Assembly (NCBI GenBank): GCA_002803225.1
Contig: NXFV01001657.1
Coordinates: 1 to 64,000, forward strand
Origin: Gamarada debralockiae
Lineage: Eukaryota; Ascomycota; Leotiomycetes; Helotiales; Hyphodiscaceae
Direction: 5' to 3'
DNA length: 64,000 bases
The notes under the pieces were generated by a model that saw only the letters and a list, made by a program, of their open reading frames with translations, had not been told where the DNA came from and did no database searches. Within the stretch, counting starts at the first letter, position 1, and every line of letters starts with the position of its first letter. The translations under genes were made by a program, and so were the position numbers. This document shows positions 44,343 to 54,937 of this stretch, piece by piece.

Positions 44343-46973
44343 CTAGATGCCGGTGGTTCGAAAAGTCCAAGGACTGTTTACAGCACTGATCTTGGCACAG
44401 TTAAGTATATCTTGGTCCGGTCCCGCTCCGAAAGTTCCTTGCTGGCGGAGAGCCGGTTGCGCGAGCTCCGGCTCAGGTGTTGAATCATATGGTCGCTTTT
44501 TGCTGAGATGGGAGCCGCCAAGGAAGCCGCTAAATGACAATGGCCGGGCATTACCGGCTCGTTGCTGACTCTGCTGTTCAGAGAAGCGGCGAGCTATTGC
44601 AGAGCGAGGACTTGGTGTTCCCTCCGTACTACTGGCCTCTGCAAGTGTGGCTGGAGCAGAGGGCATTGTTTCATGTACTTGCTCTCGACCGGATTTCGGA
44701 ATGACGTTGTTTGTGCTCATAGCCAGGTCCTGCTCAGAGTCTTCATTACCATTTTCTGATACAGTCGCACTTCCGGGAGACGTAGACTCTGGGAGAAGGA
44801 GCTGGGAGTTCGTTAGCTAGAATTGCAGTAAAGCTCTCGGCCGGTAAGAGTATTGAGAGATACTCACCTTGTGTGGTATATCCAGTTCTGGGCGGAAGAT
44901 GTTGCTAAGAAGCATCTGATCGTCCACGACCAATGTGAACAATGGCTCTGCGGAAATGCCCTTGCCTTTGCGATTCTTCTCGTAGCCCATCTCTCTCTTA
45001 ACGTAGCTCTGATGTCGTAATTGGTCGAGAATTTCTTCGGTAATATCTTCGTCACGGCCTGGGAGAAATTTAGCGCTTGCGTACTTGAAGCTATCACAGG
45101 TCATGAAGATTTAACATACCCAAATATTGAGCCAAGTCCTCAATGGAGCGCAACTCACCATGCTTACGAAGGTAATACAAGGCCCGTCTTTTTATGCAGG
45201 TAACTTTCATCTGCGAGAGCAGAACTCCCTCAATCTCAAGGAGGCAGCTGTAACATGCAAACCTCGCAGCTCGTGATACGGGACCGAGATAACCGTAGCA
45301 TTGAATGTGCTTAAGGTCATCACATAGATCGCATTGGATCTGTTGTGCGTTAGTTGGTTGATGTTATGAAATTGTTTAGCACGTGCTCTTACCAAATCGT
45401 CTTCATCTGCCAATGTACCGCATTCGCATGCTACTCGATGGTCAGGAGAATGGGTCTCATCCAGATCGTACTCCTCTTGTTGAATAGCCTCTTTCTGTCT
45501 GCGTATCTGGTCAATACGCTCGATGATAGATTGCGAGTAGGGCAAGAAAGCCGGCGTTAGGTCTTTGGAGGTAAGCGTAGCTTCGTCTCTAGCTGACGTT
45601 TGAGTGGTTGTTCCGTTGACAGGTTGTGTGTCTTGAGTTCGTGGATCCCTATACTTTCCCTGGATTAAAGATTAGCACAATTCTAAACGAGACGAGAATG
45701 ACATAGGAACATACCATGCCCTGGAACAATCTCAAACCATGTTTTTGGGTTCCACCTCCGTCGGTTTCCGATGACATCGATGGACTGCGCAATCGGAACC
45801 GACGACGCTTCGGGCTGTTCTGCTGGCCCTGCTGATAGATATTGATGGAAATCCTATGATTGAATTTAGTAAAACCTTACTAGCACCTAGTTGAATAGAT
45901 GCAAATACCCATGAAAACCAGTATTCATCGAACCTATCTTTGCTCCTTTGTTGTCGGCAATGAGGCGCTTGGGGTCAGTATTAGCATGGAATCCCGGAGG
46001 CTCGTAGTCATGAGGGCATGTGCTGTTGTACAGTAACATCATGTTCATTCTCCGATCGCCTGCCCTGTGGGTCAGAATAATTGAGCTCTAAAGAAACAGT
46101 TGTCGGGCTACTTTACCAGGGAGAGGATCATGTTCTTGAATCATGACGGCTACATCATTGACGAGAGTGTACAAATCCTTCTTGGCGCCTCGGAGAACCA
46201 CGGAGTTAGCAACCTCCTTTCTTCCTACTGCAGTGCCAACATGCATCTGGCCGTTCTCGTAAGTGAAGCATATGTTATAAGCCTCGAGGAGATTCGCATC
46301 GGAGACTTGGGTGTCGTCGATGGAATGAAAGGAGAGCTGGAGTTTTGCCAAGTATTTCTTCTCCAAAGCATCTGTGGCAGCGATCTCCTGTATGGATGTC
46401 GGATGTCAGTGTTCTTCAACTATAGGATAGAGCAAACGTACAATCCAGTCAAGAAGCTTGTTGACCGCGGGGTCGTCAGTACCACGCGAGAGCACTTTCC
46501 AGTTAAGTGTATCCTCTGAACGTTCGAAAGCAAATTTGCCACTGGAACCATTCATAAAAGCGTCGTAAGTGATCTCAGGATCAGCGCAGTCATATGTACG
46601 AATGGAAAAGCGATGACGAGGGAAGATATCTCTGCGACTGGAAATCAGGCTATGGGATATCTCTGGAGTAAAGATGTGGACACAAACCGAAGAGACACGA
46701 TTGTACTGATCTAGAAAGATGGTGAGCTACTTGTTATCACGATGTTGATGAAAGGGTACTCACAGTTGCAATCATAACGGTTCTTGCAAGCTCGAAGCTA
46801 TGCTGCTCGCTGACATTGGTTTCAGCCGTTGTTCGGTGAACCACAGCAGACGGAGCAGCGCTTGAACTTCGGTGAGAGGGTGGCACCTTGGGCGGTGGCA
46901 TCTCATTTTTCGTAGTCTTGGATTGCTTTGCTGGCTTGGTAGCTTTGACGGTTTTGGCTTTCTTGGTTGCCAT
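44343..46973 (-). CDS. HOP1: Meiotic chromosome-axis HORMA protein Hop1
   Basis: Ten exons (46973-46764, 46710-46688, 46637-46442, 46387-46117, 46059-45909, 45853-45715, 45659-45393, 45339-45120, 45058-44868, 44816-44343) sum to 714 codons, 713 residues. The N-terminus is basic (MATKKAKTVKATKPAK), then the HORMA domain at about 50-290 (ELARTVMIAT, ISTIVSLRRRDIFP, YDCADPEITYDAF, TLNWKVLSRGTDD, ALEKKYLAKLQLSFHSIDD). A central PHD-like finger spans about 405-452 with C408, C410, C422, C425, H430, C433, C448 and C451, a full C4HC3 set. A winged-helix segment follows (YYLRKHGELRSIEDLAQYL, REMGYEKN), then a disordered tail. HORMA plus PHD plus winged helix is the Hop1 layout. Hop1 coats meiotic axes, promotes interhomologue bias and carries the Mek1 signal. 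The tail ends TTGI, with no obvious C-terminal closure motif. Confidence 0.93.
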
Positions 46974-48860
46974 GATTTGACGCGTTTTGCGAGAGAAGAT
47001 GTGAAGATTTAGGAAAAGCTGGGAAGTGGATATGAAGTGATAAAGAAGTAAGACCTGGTCAAGAAGCTTGAGGATGTTCCCCTCCAAGCACTCGATGAAG
47101 TTAGAGATAGAAGCGGAAGGTTTAGAAAAGAGAGGATGGGAAGAAGGAAGATCATGAAGCGTGAGGTTGTTGAACAAGCAGATTTTAGTACGCCTGCCAT
47201 TCTGGGAAGGACCACCAACTGGCGAGAGAATGGCAGGAACCCTCCAAAAGGTACCTTGTAAGAATACAGGAGTCTTTGGAGCAATTTCTTGACATATTCT
47301 GATCACATGAAGATATTTTATCGACCCTCAAAATCGAGGTTCCTTGCTGCTGGTCTGCTGATCCTTAAGCAAGTCATCGAATCTTGCACTGCGCTGGATT
47401 ACGCTTCTGACGGGTTCATGTACAGATTATGCATTTAAAGAGCCGTCCTTACCGAATTAAGAGGTCGCAGGTATTCTTTTCGGCATTGTCATGGGAATCA
47501 AGATATTGATCATTGGATTCATGGTCGTGATTAAGGACGTCTTTGCAGGGAGGCGGCGTGGCGTGAGATACCGACGCTGCTCGCAGATAGACGCGTTTTA
47601 CTGAGAAGGGACCTTGATATCTTCTAGAAACAGATCCTTAAATGGCGTAAATGAGTATCTTCGAGAAGAGACAAGCCATCAAGTTCCAACATTTGCAGCG
47701 GAGTGGCCGCTGCATAGCAGGCAATGCGGACCGAAGCCCAAATTGATGTTATCCCAAAGCCAGATACTTTATTCCTTTCCCCTATTCGTATGCTAGCCAC
47801 AGACACTTGACATAGATCTTTGCGGAGAAGGCACTCAACATCGCGGCCACTTGATGGAAATGTTGAATGTTCTCTCGCAGTCCATCTGCTGGCCTGATTG
47901 GAGAGGGCAAGGGTTTCTCTATTATCTTTGAGATTGATGGTTATTGAATTTAATAAATCTAAATCAGCCGTCCAAAGAATCCTTCCTAGATATAATTCAT
48001 CTGGATTTGTTCTTCTATCCACGATGATCGATGATGTGCGGGAGATGGCAATCTTCAGTACTAGTAGGAAATCCGAAATACATTTTCTGGCGACTTGTAG
48101 GAGCGCTTTAAGATAAGTCCTCATCTTCGGTCATTCAACTACATTGAAAGATTAAGAAAGGAGGCTGATCTCTTCATAATTGTGGAGTTCCTCTACAGTT
48201 CCAGATCGCTCATTGCGTCTGACGATTGGGGTCATGTATTGCGGCGCTCGCAATCCAGTCCTTAACTTCCTCTCATTTATATGCGGTGAGAGCGAAAGGT
48301 AGCTGTTCATGGGACATTGATTTTACGTACGTTCGTACAGTTCGTAATTGTTGAGCTGAGCTGATCTGACTCGTCAAGAGGTGAAAGCTCGCGCCTTCGG
48401 ACGGAAAGTCCGATCAGGATTTTAAGAGCCGGGTGGCTAGGCGGGATTTGCAGGGGCGGCGAAGCGAGCGAGAAAGGAAGTGGCTGCTAGTCATCCGGAA
48501 CTTCCAACTACTTCAATCTCAACGCGCCTCCTCGTAACCCGCCAACCCACCCAGAGCACCCAGCTCTTCGTCGAATTTTCTTTCTCTTGCAGAAACAGTC
48601 TCTCTTTCTTCTTATCGAGCCAGTTCTACCGTCCTCACGAAACCCATCGACGTTGCATCGAAAGCTAGACTTCCTCTCGGGTGAATTCGATCCAGCCACA
48701 ACCCACCCTTCACGTCAAAATCGACTTTCGCAGTACTCGGATATTTGGCTATGGTATCTTTGGTGAATCTGTAGGGTATTGGTGGTATTCTTAAGGCTGC
48801 GGTATTTCTACGCGTTTGTGATTTCGTGTTAGGAACGCGTTCAGGCCGAGAGGGAGGGGC
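46974..48860. other. Intergenic: HOP1 and CDC4 divergent upstream regions
   Basis: 1.9 kb between divergent genes. The only long open frame (48124-47624, minus, 166 codons) has no family signature. Purine/pyrimidine-rich leader-like sequence occupies 48500-48860 upstream of the Cdc4 ATG. No RNA gene is recognised. Confidence 0.45.
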
Positions 48861-51800
48861 ATGCCCGAGGTTGTCAGAATATCTTCAAAGACTCCCACAA
48901 ATCGACATACGATGGATCCACCAGTACGACCTCACAAACGTCGTACTCCCTCAGCACAGACAAGCCATGCTACTTTACCTGCCAAACTCACACCCGCTGG
49001 ATCCCCGAGTCCATTCACCACACAGGGTGGTGGCGAGACTCGACGCCCTCGATCCAGTCAAACCGTCTCGATAGGATGGGATGAAAGTGAAGATTCGATA
49101 TCTCGGAGTACTTCGAGGCTGCAAATCGATCTGGCAGAATGTGTCGAAACAAAGACAGTCACAACCACCACTACCACAAAACGATCGTACCCACCCATAC
49201 TTCTTCATCATAAGCCACTACAAAGTCTCGACACAAAGGAGTATCCTCTTGCTCTTAACCCTACCCCCCCGGAGCTCACCCGCTTCTCTTACGAAATCGA
49301 TGGACAATTAGTGAATTTCTTTGAAAGGGGTCCTGCAACTCGCACGGAACAGGTTCGTCACTTTCACTTCAATTACCCCAACCGAAGAAACGCATTCACA
49401 AGGTGCTAATGAATTTATCCACAGGCTCTACGCGTGAATTCCTCCCGACCGTCTTATCTTCGAATTAAGACAGAAGACGCGTCTCAAATTGATCAAGACC
49501 GCTTTACTGCAGAGGAACTCTACTCAACTCCAGACTTGGAAGATGCCAAAGTTTACCGTCCCGAACGACCGAAGATGAAGCGACCCCTCGAACACAGAAA
49601 ATCTGCAAGAGGACAGATTGAGACGCGGCGAAAATCACCGGCTTCATTGAGGGGAAAGAATTCCAATTACCAGAAGCAAGATGAAGACGCCCATTCACAG
49701 AGTGAGGAGCCGTATCGACACCTGGGACTCGGCATGCACATTTCCAATAACACTCCCTTCCCTGTGACCCCTGATACCTCAGAACTTGAGCTTATCCCGA
49801 ATGATCGTATCCGACCAGTCCCCCGCCCTTTCGCAGAAACTTATACTCCACAATCTGGTCTTAGCCAAAACGGCCCATTCGACGATGTGCTAAGCCCTTC
49901 AGACATCAACCACCAAGAACCGTTTGCTAGTGCTGTTGCTACCCCTCCAATCGCCGAATCCGACCTCGAACCCTTTGACAATGTCAATGAAGCCTTCGCC
50001 AATGCAGCAAGTCAGCGGCCACCATTGAACACTGCTGCTGCCCAAAATGCCAGTTTACCGAGTCCAGGACTATCGCCAACCTATAATGGAGGATTTGACG
50101 ATGATAGCACTATAGACGAGGATGGTATTGGTGAAGGTTCTGGAACACACTCGGGCGACAGTCAAGATACGATCGAAAGCGATCATATTCTCCAAGACTC
50201 AGGATCTCGAAATTTACAAGTATACCAACGACAAGGTGGAGATCCATTTGCTCTTACGTCAATGCTGGAAACATTTGATTCCATGCCGAATGAGATGAAG
50301 ACTCTCATGATGTTCAACTTCCTCAAGAGATGCCCTCGGAAAACTCTTCATTTAATTGCAGACACCGTCAACCCTGCTTTGAAGTGCGACTTTCTGGACC
50401 AATTACCTATGGAATTGAGCCTCAATATCCTTAGCTTTCTCGACCACCGCGATCTCTGTCGAGCCGCCCAAGTTTCCAAGCAGTGGCGAAGCGTTGTCGA
50501 TTCAAACGAAACCGGTTGGAAGGAACTTCTGGATCGAGATAACTTTGTCCTACCAGCGGGAGAACTCGAACGAGCAATCAATCAGGGATGGGGCTGGCAA
50601 GATCCATATGGACCTGATGGTTTCGAGCAAGATCTTAGTGTACAGCGCGGCTTGTCATCATCAGAAGGAGATCTTACTATTTTTGGGAGTAACAGAATCG
50701 ATAATGATATAGTGCGGAAAGTTCGGCCTACTACTAAGAGAAAAAGAGTTTCTGGCAGCATAAGCTCAGAACGTGCGAAGCGTAGGGCAGTTGGGCATGA
50801 ATTTGCGGACAAGGCGAAAGGTCTACTGACGAAGTACCCACATACTGCCGAATTTCACAAATCTGAGGGACCCCTCACTGCAGCTGGTGCCGCTGCTCTG
50901 GCTGTACCTGATCCTCAACTGGGTATACCAAGCCTGCGCAGACTGCACTTGTTCAAGTCACTCTATCGCCGTCGTTACATGCTGCGACGTAGCTGGACAA
51001 GTGGTAAAGTTCAACCGCATCACTTTGCTTTCCCAGCCCACCCGTCTCATGTAATTACCTGCCTTCAGTTCGACGATGACAAGATCCTGACCGGTAGCGA
51101 CGATACTCTCATCCACGTTTACGATACTCGAACTGGTGTACTACGAAAGAAACTCGAAGGCCACGAAGGAGGTGTCTGGGCTTTACAGTACGAAGGAAAT
51201 GTTCTCGTATCAGGATCGACGGACCGCTCCGTTCGTGTCTGGGATATTGAAAAGGGTCTGTGCACTCAAGTTTTCCATGGTCATACTTCCACCGTCCGCT
51301 GCCTTCAAATTCTTATGCCCGAACCCACTGGTGAATTTGAAAAGGGAAAAGCTATCATGATGCCAGAGAAGCCATTGATCATTACTGGATCAAGAGACTC
51401 TCAACTTCGAGTATGGCGACTCCCCGAGCAAGGATCGAAGCGTTACATCCAGACCGGACCGCCCGCAAATGACGCAGATTGCCCCTATTTCGTTCGCGTC
51501 TTGACTGGTCACAGTCATTCGGTTCGTGCTATCGCTGCCCATCAAGACACCCTTGTTAGTGGCAGTTACGACAATACAGTGAGAGTCTGGAAGATCTCCA
51601 CCGGTGAAACCTTACATCGTCTTCAAGGACATTCGATGAAAGTTTACAGTGTTGTATTGGACCATAAGCGAAATCGATGCATCAGCGGCTCCATGGACAA
51701 CTTCGTCAAGATCTGGTCTCTTACTACCGGCGCTTGCCTATTCACCCTCGAAGGCCATACCTCCCTTGTTGGCTTACTGGACCTCCGCGATGAGCGTCTT

Positions 51801-52238
51801 GTTTCTGCAGCTGCAGATTCGACTCTCAGAATTTGGGATCCCGAGAATGGCCAATGCAAGAGCACCTTGACAGCGCACACCGGAGCTATCACCTGCTTCC
51901 AACACGATGGTCAGAAGGTCATCTCTGGATCTGATAGAACCTTGAAGATGTGGAATGTCAAGACTGGCGAATGCATCAAGGATCTGTTGACGGATCTCAG
52001 CGGTGTTTGGCAAGTCAAGTTCGACGAGCGACGATGTGTAGCAGCTGTGCAGCGAGACAACTTAACTTTTGTTGAGGTTAGATATTTCCACATTCTAGAT
52101 ACAACGCAATGCTAATTACCTCTCTAGGTCCTTGATTTTGGTGCTTCACGAGACGGTATTCCCGCAGAGAAGCGCGGTTACCGGACCCTTCTCCGCTTTG
52201 AAAACGAAGGCCGAATCATCGAAGAAGAAGACGCATGA
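48861..52238 (+). CDS. CDC4: F-box/WD40 substrate receptor of SCF, Cdc4/Fbxw7 type
   Basis: Three exons (48861-49352, 49425-52076, 52128-52238), 1084 residues. A long disordered N-terminus (1 to about 450, with acidic DDDSTIDEDGIGEGSG) includes a dimerisation-like helix region (FNFLKRCPRKTLHLIAD). The F-box follows at about 484-530 (LDQLPMELSLNILSFLDHRDLCRAAQVSK), then a basic linker (KVRPTTKRKRVSG). WD40 repeats run from about 699 to 1055 and include the Arg-containing blades of phosphodegron receptors (GSTDRSVRVWDIEKG, GSRDSQLRVWRLPEQG, GSYDNTVRVWKISTG, GSMDNFVKIWSL). Cdc4 recruits phosphorylated substrates such as CDK inhibitors to the SCF ubiquitin ligase. The last exon (LDFGASRDGIPAEKR...) restores the family C-terminus. 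A second ATG at 48912 (MDPPVRPHKR) is also a possible start. Confidence 0.93.
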
Positions 52239-52717
52239 ACGACTTACTGATACCACAAAATATACTCTCCTAAAACGACAGAAAAGACATAGCTGGCTCA
52301 CCGCCCCGGCTTCTAATTTCATTTGGTATGGATAGGCGTTTATTACAGGCACAAGATGATGCCTATTTGCTTTTGCATGCATAGCGAGGAATATTTACTG
52401 TGGAAACGTATTGTCTAAGATTACAGCAGAAAGGAAAGGGTCACACTCATGACGGTTGGTGTTGGAGGAACAAACATGGAGAATTGATTTGGCATTTGCA
52501 TCACAAAATCAGTGGCGCTGGATTAGCTTTGAGCAGCACATACCCTATTGTGTTGCTTAGGTGTTACGAAGTATAATGACTATGATGCGTAGAGCTTTGC
52601 ATATATAACATTACAAAGGACCTCGTATCTCTTATCTCGTGCAGGCTTTGGTAACTGAACCCCAAGTGTGGGGCATTGCACGAGAACTCCGTCGCCATAT
52701 CTCCCTTCCTCTCTTGA
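52239..52717. other. 3' flank of CDC4, nothing else seen
   Basis: 479 bp between the Cdc4 stop and the end of the GNAT relic on the opposite strand. No gene or repeat is recognised; it includes the Cdc4 3' UTR. Confidence 0.4.
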
Positions 52718-53493
52718 TTAACTTCGAGCAGGCCGCACCATATATCGCCAAACATACTTCCCCCACCTCCCATCCCCCCTCCTCATCCCTCGCACCCCCA
52801 GCAAACTCATCCAAATCTACCTCCAACCTCCCAACCTCCCAACCTCCCCAAGCACCTCTTCCAAAAACTCTCCAACCCAGCATCAGACGAATGCACCCAG
52901 CAAAACACACCTTTCTCATCTGCGATTTTGGTTCCCCATTGAATCAGCGCCCTTCCGATACCCATTCCCTGGTGAGAGGGGGACACAGTGATGGCGGTAA
53001 TATAAGGCATTTTGTGCCCAGAGGCATTAGCTTTTCTTGCCAATGGGACATGGATGCGTTGGTTATTTCTCCGAGTTGGTCGATCTTTGATTTATATTCT
53101 GGAGTCCTGCTTTGCTTTTGGAGGTCGTCTCTTATTTCCCGATTCTCTTCTGCTTGAGCCTCCTGCTTCCCACCAGCATCCCCATCCTCCTCAACTTCCT
53201 CTTCTATCTCTGAAGTTGTAACAGTAGGGCCACCAACCCTCCTAAATCCCGAAGCAACCCACCCCACCGCCTCCCTTTCCCTCGTCACGGCTTTGATCTA
53301 CCGAACATCGACCAGGCGGGCTACTCATCCACGACTCTAACACGGGTTTCATCTCTCCTTTGACGAGTTCTTTGAAGCAGGTGTGCGTGTCTGACTTGAA
53401 GGCAAGGGAGGAGATGGCGGCGGGTGTTGGGATGTCGGGACAGGCGGAAGCGAGTGATAATTTAGGGGAGAGAGCAGTGGTGGTGAAGGCCAT
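52718..53493 (-). pseudogene. Frameshifted GNAT N-acetyltransferase relic
   Basis: Pieces of one fungal GNAT protein appear in order on the minus strand but in changing frames. N-terminus from 53493: MAFTTTALSPKLSLASACPD to KGEMKPVLESWMSS. After a shift near 53300: IKAVTREREAVGWVASGF, then MSHWQEKLMPLGTKCLI. After a second shift near 53000: the acetyl-CoA motif TAITVSPSHQGMGIGRALI, then DEKGVFCWVHSSDAG. After a third: GRLEVDLDEFAGGARDEE. After a fourth: KYVWRYMVRPARS, with stop at 52718. All blocks belong to the GNAT family common in ascomycetes, and at least four indels separate them. Part of the decay coincides with a small CCTCCCAA repeat. Substrate unknown. Confidence 0.82.
52823..52849. 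repeat. Short CCTCCCAA tandem repeat
   Basis: About three copies of an 8-base unit (CCTCCCAA) within the GNAT relic, reading GGGAGGTT on the relic's own strand. Slippage here probably contributed to the frameshift between the catalytic core and the C-terminal segment. Confidence 0.75.
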
Positions 53494-53996
53494 GCTGAGG
53501 AGAGAAGGTGGGATTAGAAAGAAAGGAAGGTGCACTGCTTAGGGTAGATAGGGAAGTGGGTATGTTCGCGAGGTAGCAGAGATACTGCTTAACCATGAGA
53601 GGAGAGATACAATTTAGTGGCATTCGATCTTAAAAATAGAGAAGTGCCATTGCTATGTAGATTGTAGAGCTACTCTTAGCATCGAGTCCTAGAAGACAAA
53701 CACTGGCGGTAGGTACAAAGTTTCCAAATATGGATTCTATACACCTTTCAACCCCACATTGATGCTGGCCGCTTGATTCACCGGTGAGATGCTGATCTTG
53801 AATTTGATGTAACGTTCCATCTCATTGCTCTGTAGATACTTCCTTCCCAACCACAATTTGCAAAGCACGTCTAGTAAATATTGAAGCCAAAAAAGCCGAA
53901 GAAGCGGTACATATCCTATAGGGGTATCTCTCAAATAAATAAATTAGCCCTCGCCACCTTCTAATTGCTTCCCTCCTTAACGCCAAAAATGCAGAT
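53494..53996. other. Intergenic between GNAT relic and membrane protein 3' end
   Basis: 503 bp with nothing recognised. It covers the relic's former promoter and the 3' UTR of the downstream minus-strand membrane protein. Confidence 0.4.
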
Positions 53997-54937
53997 TCAA
54001 GTTCCAGGATAAGCTTCGCTGCTTGTTGGCTCAAGGGGGTGTGGTGCGGGTGCGAGAGTATTGCCATTTTGTTCAGGCTTCGAGTGCAAGTTTGGTAGAT
54101 CGATGGAGGCTTCTTCGCCTTTGTTTCTGTAGGCTGCTGCTTTGGGCCCGAATACGTCGTCGTGCATGTGTGATTTCCACATGATGTAGGTGCTAGTCGA
54201 GTGTTAGAATTGGAGAATGGGCTGGGAGAGGAAAGGACCAACCTAGCAAACGATGCCACTACTCCAGGCCACAAAATCACCGCTGAGGCCACACATTCTG
54301 CCTTGTGTCTGTACACCGGATTCGGCGGACCGTTCTGAACAAATAATGTATGTGCGTATTCGGGAGATACTCCAGTGATGTAAGCTTTACGCGTCGCAAC
54401 GATGACCTGTAGTAGCATCCGTTAGCAGGTAGGTTAATCTCAACAAGAGATGGGAGAGCATACAGTCAGCGCAATGGCATCTGCAAGAGCCATAGACGAC
54501 ACCACGACAGAGCAAATCTTCCACGCAAGCCTAACAGACTTGCTCTCCTTCCTCTCAGGCCAGAAGAGGTCAAAAAAGAACCCCGATCCGAAGATCGTAG
54601 CAACAGCAATACCGACAAAAATGTTATATGATGCAATACCAACGAAGTCGTCGTTGTGTACGTGTGCTTGCCCATTGCTTCGAGTCTGGATGCCATCCTG
54701 TTGATCCACATAATCTGGTTGCAGATGACTTGTCAGCAGATTTCTTGAGGGTTACGTGGGAAAGGTACCTGATAACGCGGCCGTTCCGACTGATTCTGAA
54801 ACCACGCAGAGAATCATGGCGATTTGGTAGACGATCATCTTTGTCCTTCGCAGATGGTAGACTTGGTTGAACATGTAGGATCCCTTGAACTTCCTCCATT
54901 GCATGTCCTTGAGATCAAGACCCCAAATTACTGCCAT
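53997..54937 (-). CDS. Fungal four-helix membrane protein, function unknown
   Basis: Four exons (54937-54769, 54714-54464, 54406-54243, 54192-53997) sum to 260 codons, 259 residues. The N-terminus MAVIWGLDLKDMQWRKFKGS is cytosolic-like. Four hydrophobic helices follow: MIVYQIAMILCVVSESVGTAAL, IASYNIFVGIAVATIFGSGFFF, WKICSVVVSSMALADAIALT and ECVASAVILWPGVVASF. The linker YVDQQDGIQT between helices 1 and 2 looks conserved. The tail (FGPKAAAYRNKGEEASIDLPN) is hydrophilic. The overall plan is like other short tetraspan fungal proteins, but I cannot name the family. An upstream ATG at 54994 would add 19 residues (MSCHTFSHFQ...). Confidence 0.82.

Noticed and set aside
47624..48124. 166-codon minus-strand open frame
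   Set aside because: No domain, no clear start context and no supporting exons; treated as chance.
52823..52849. CRISPR-like or regulatory repeat
   Set aside because: An 8-base unit with no spacers in a fungal genome; a simple slippage repeat inside a relic.
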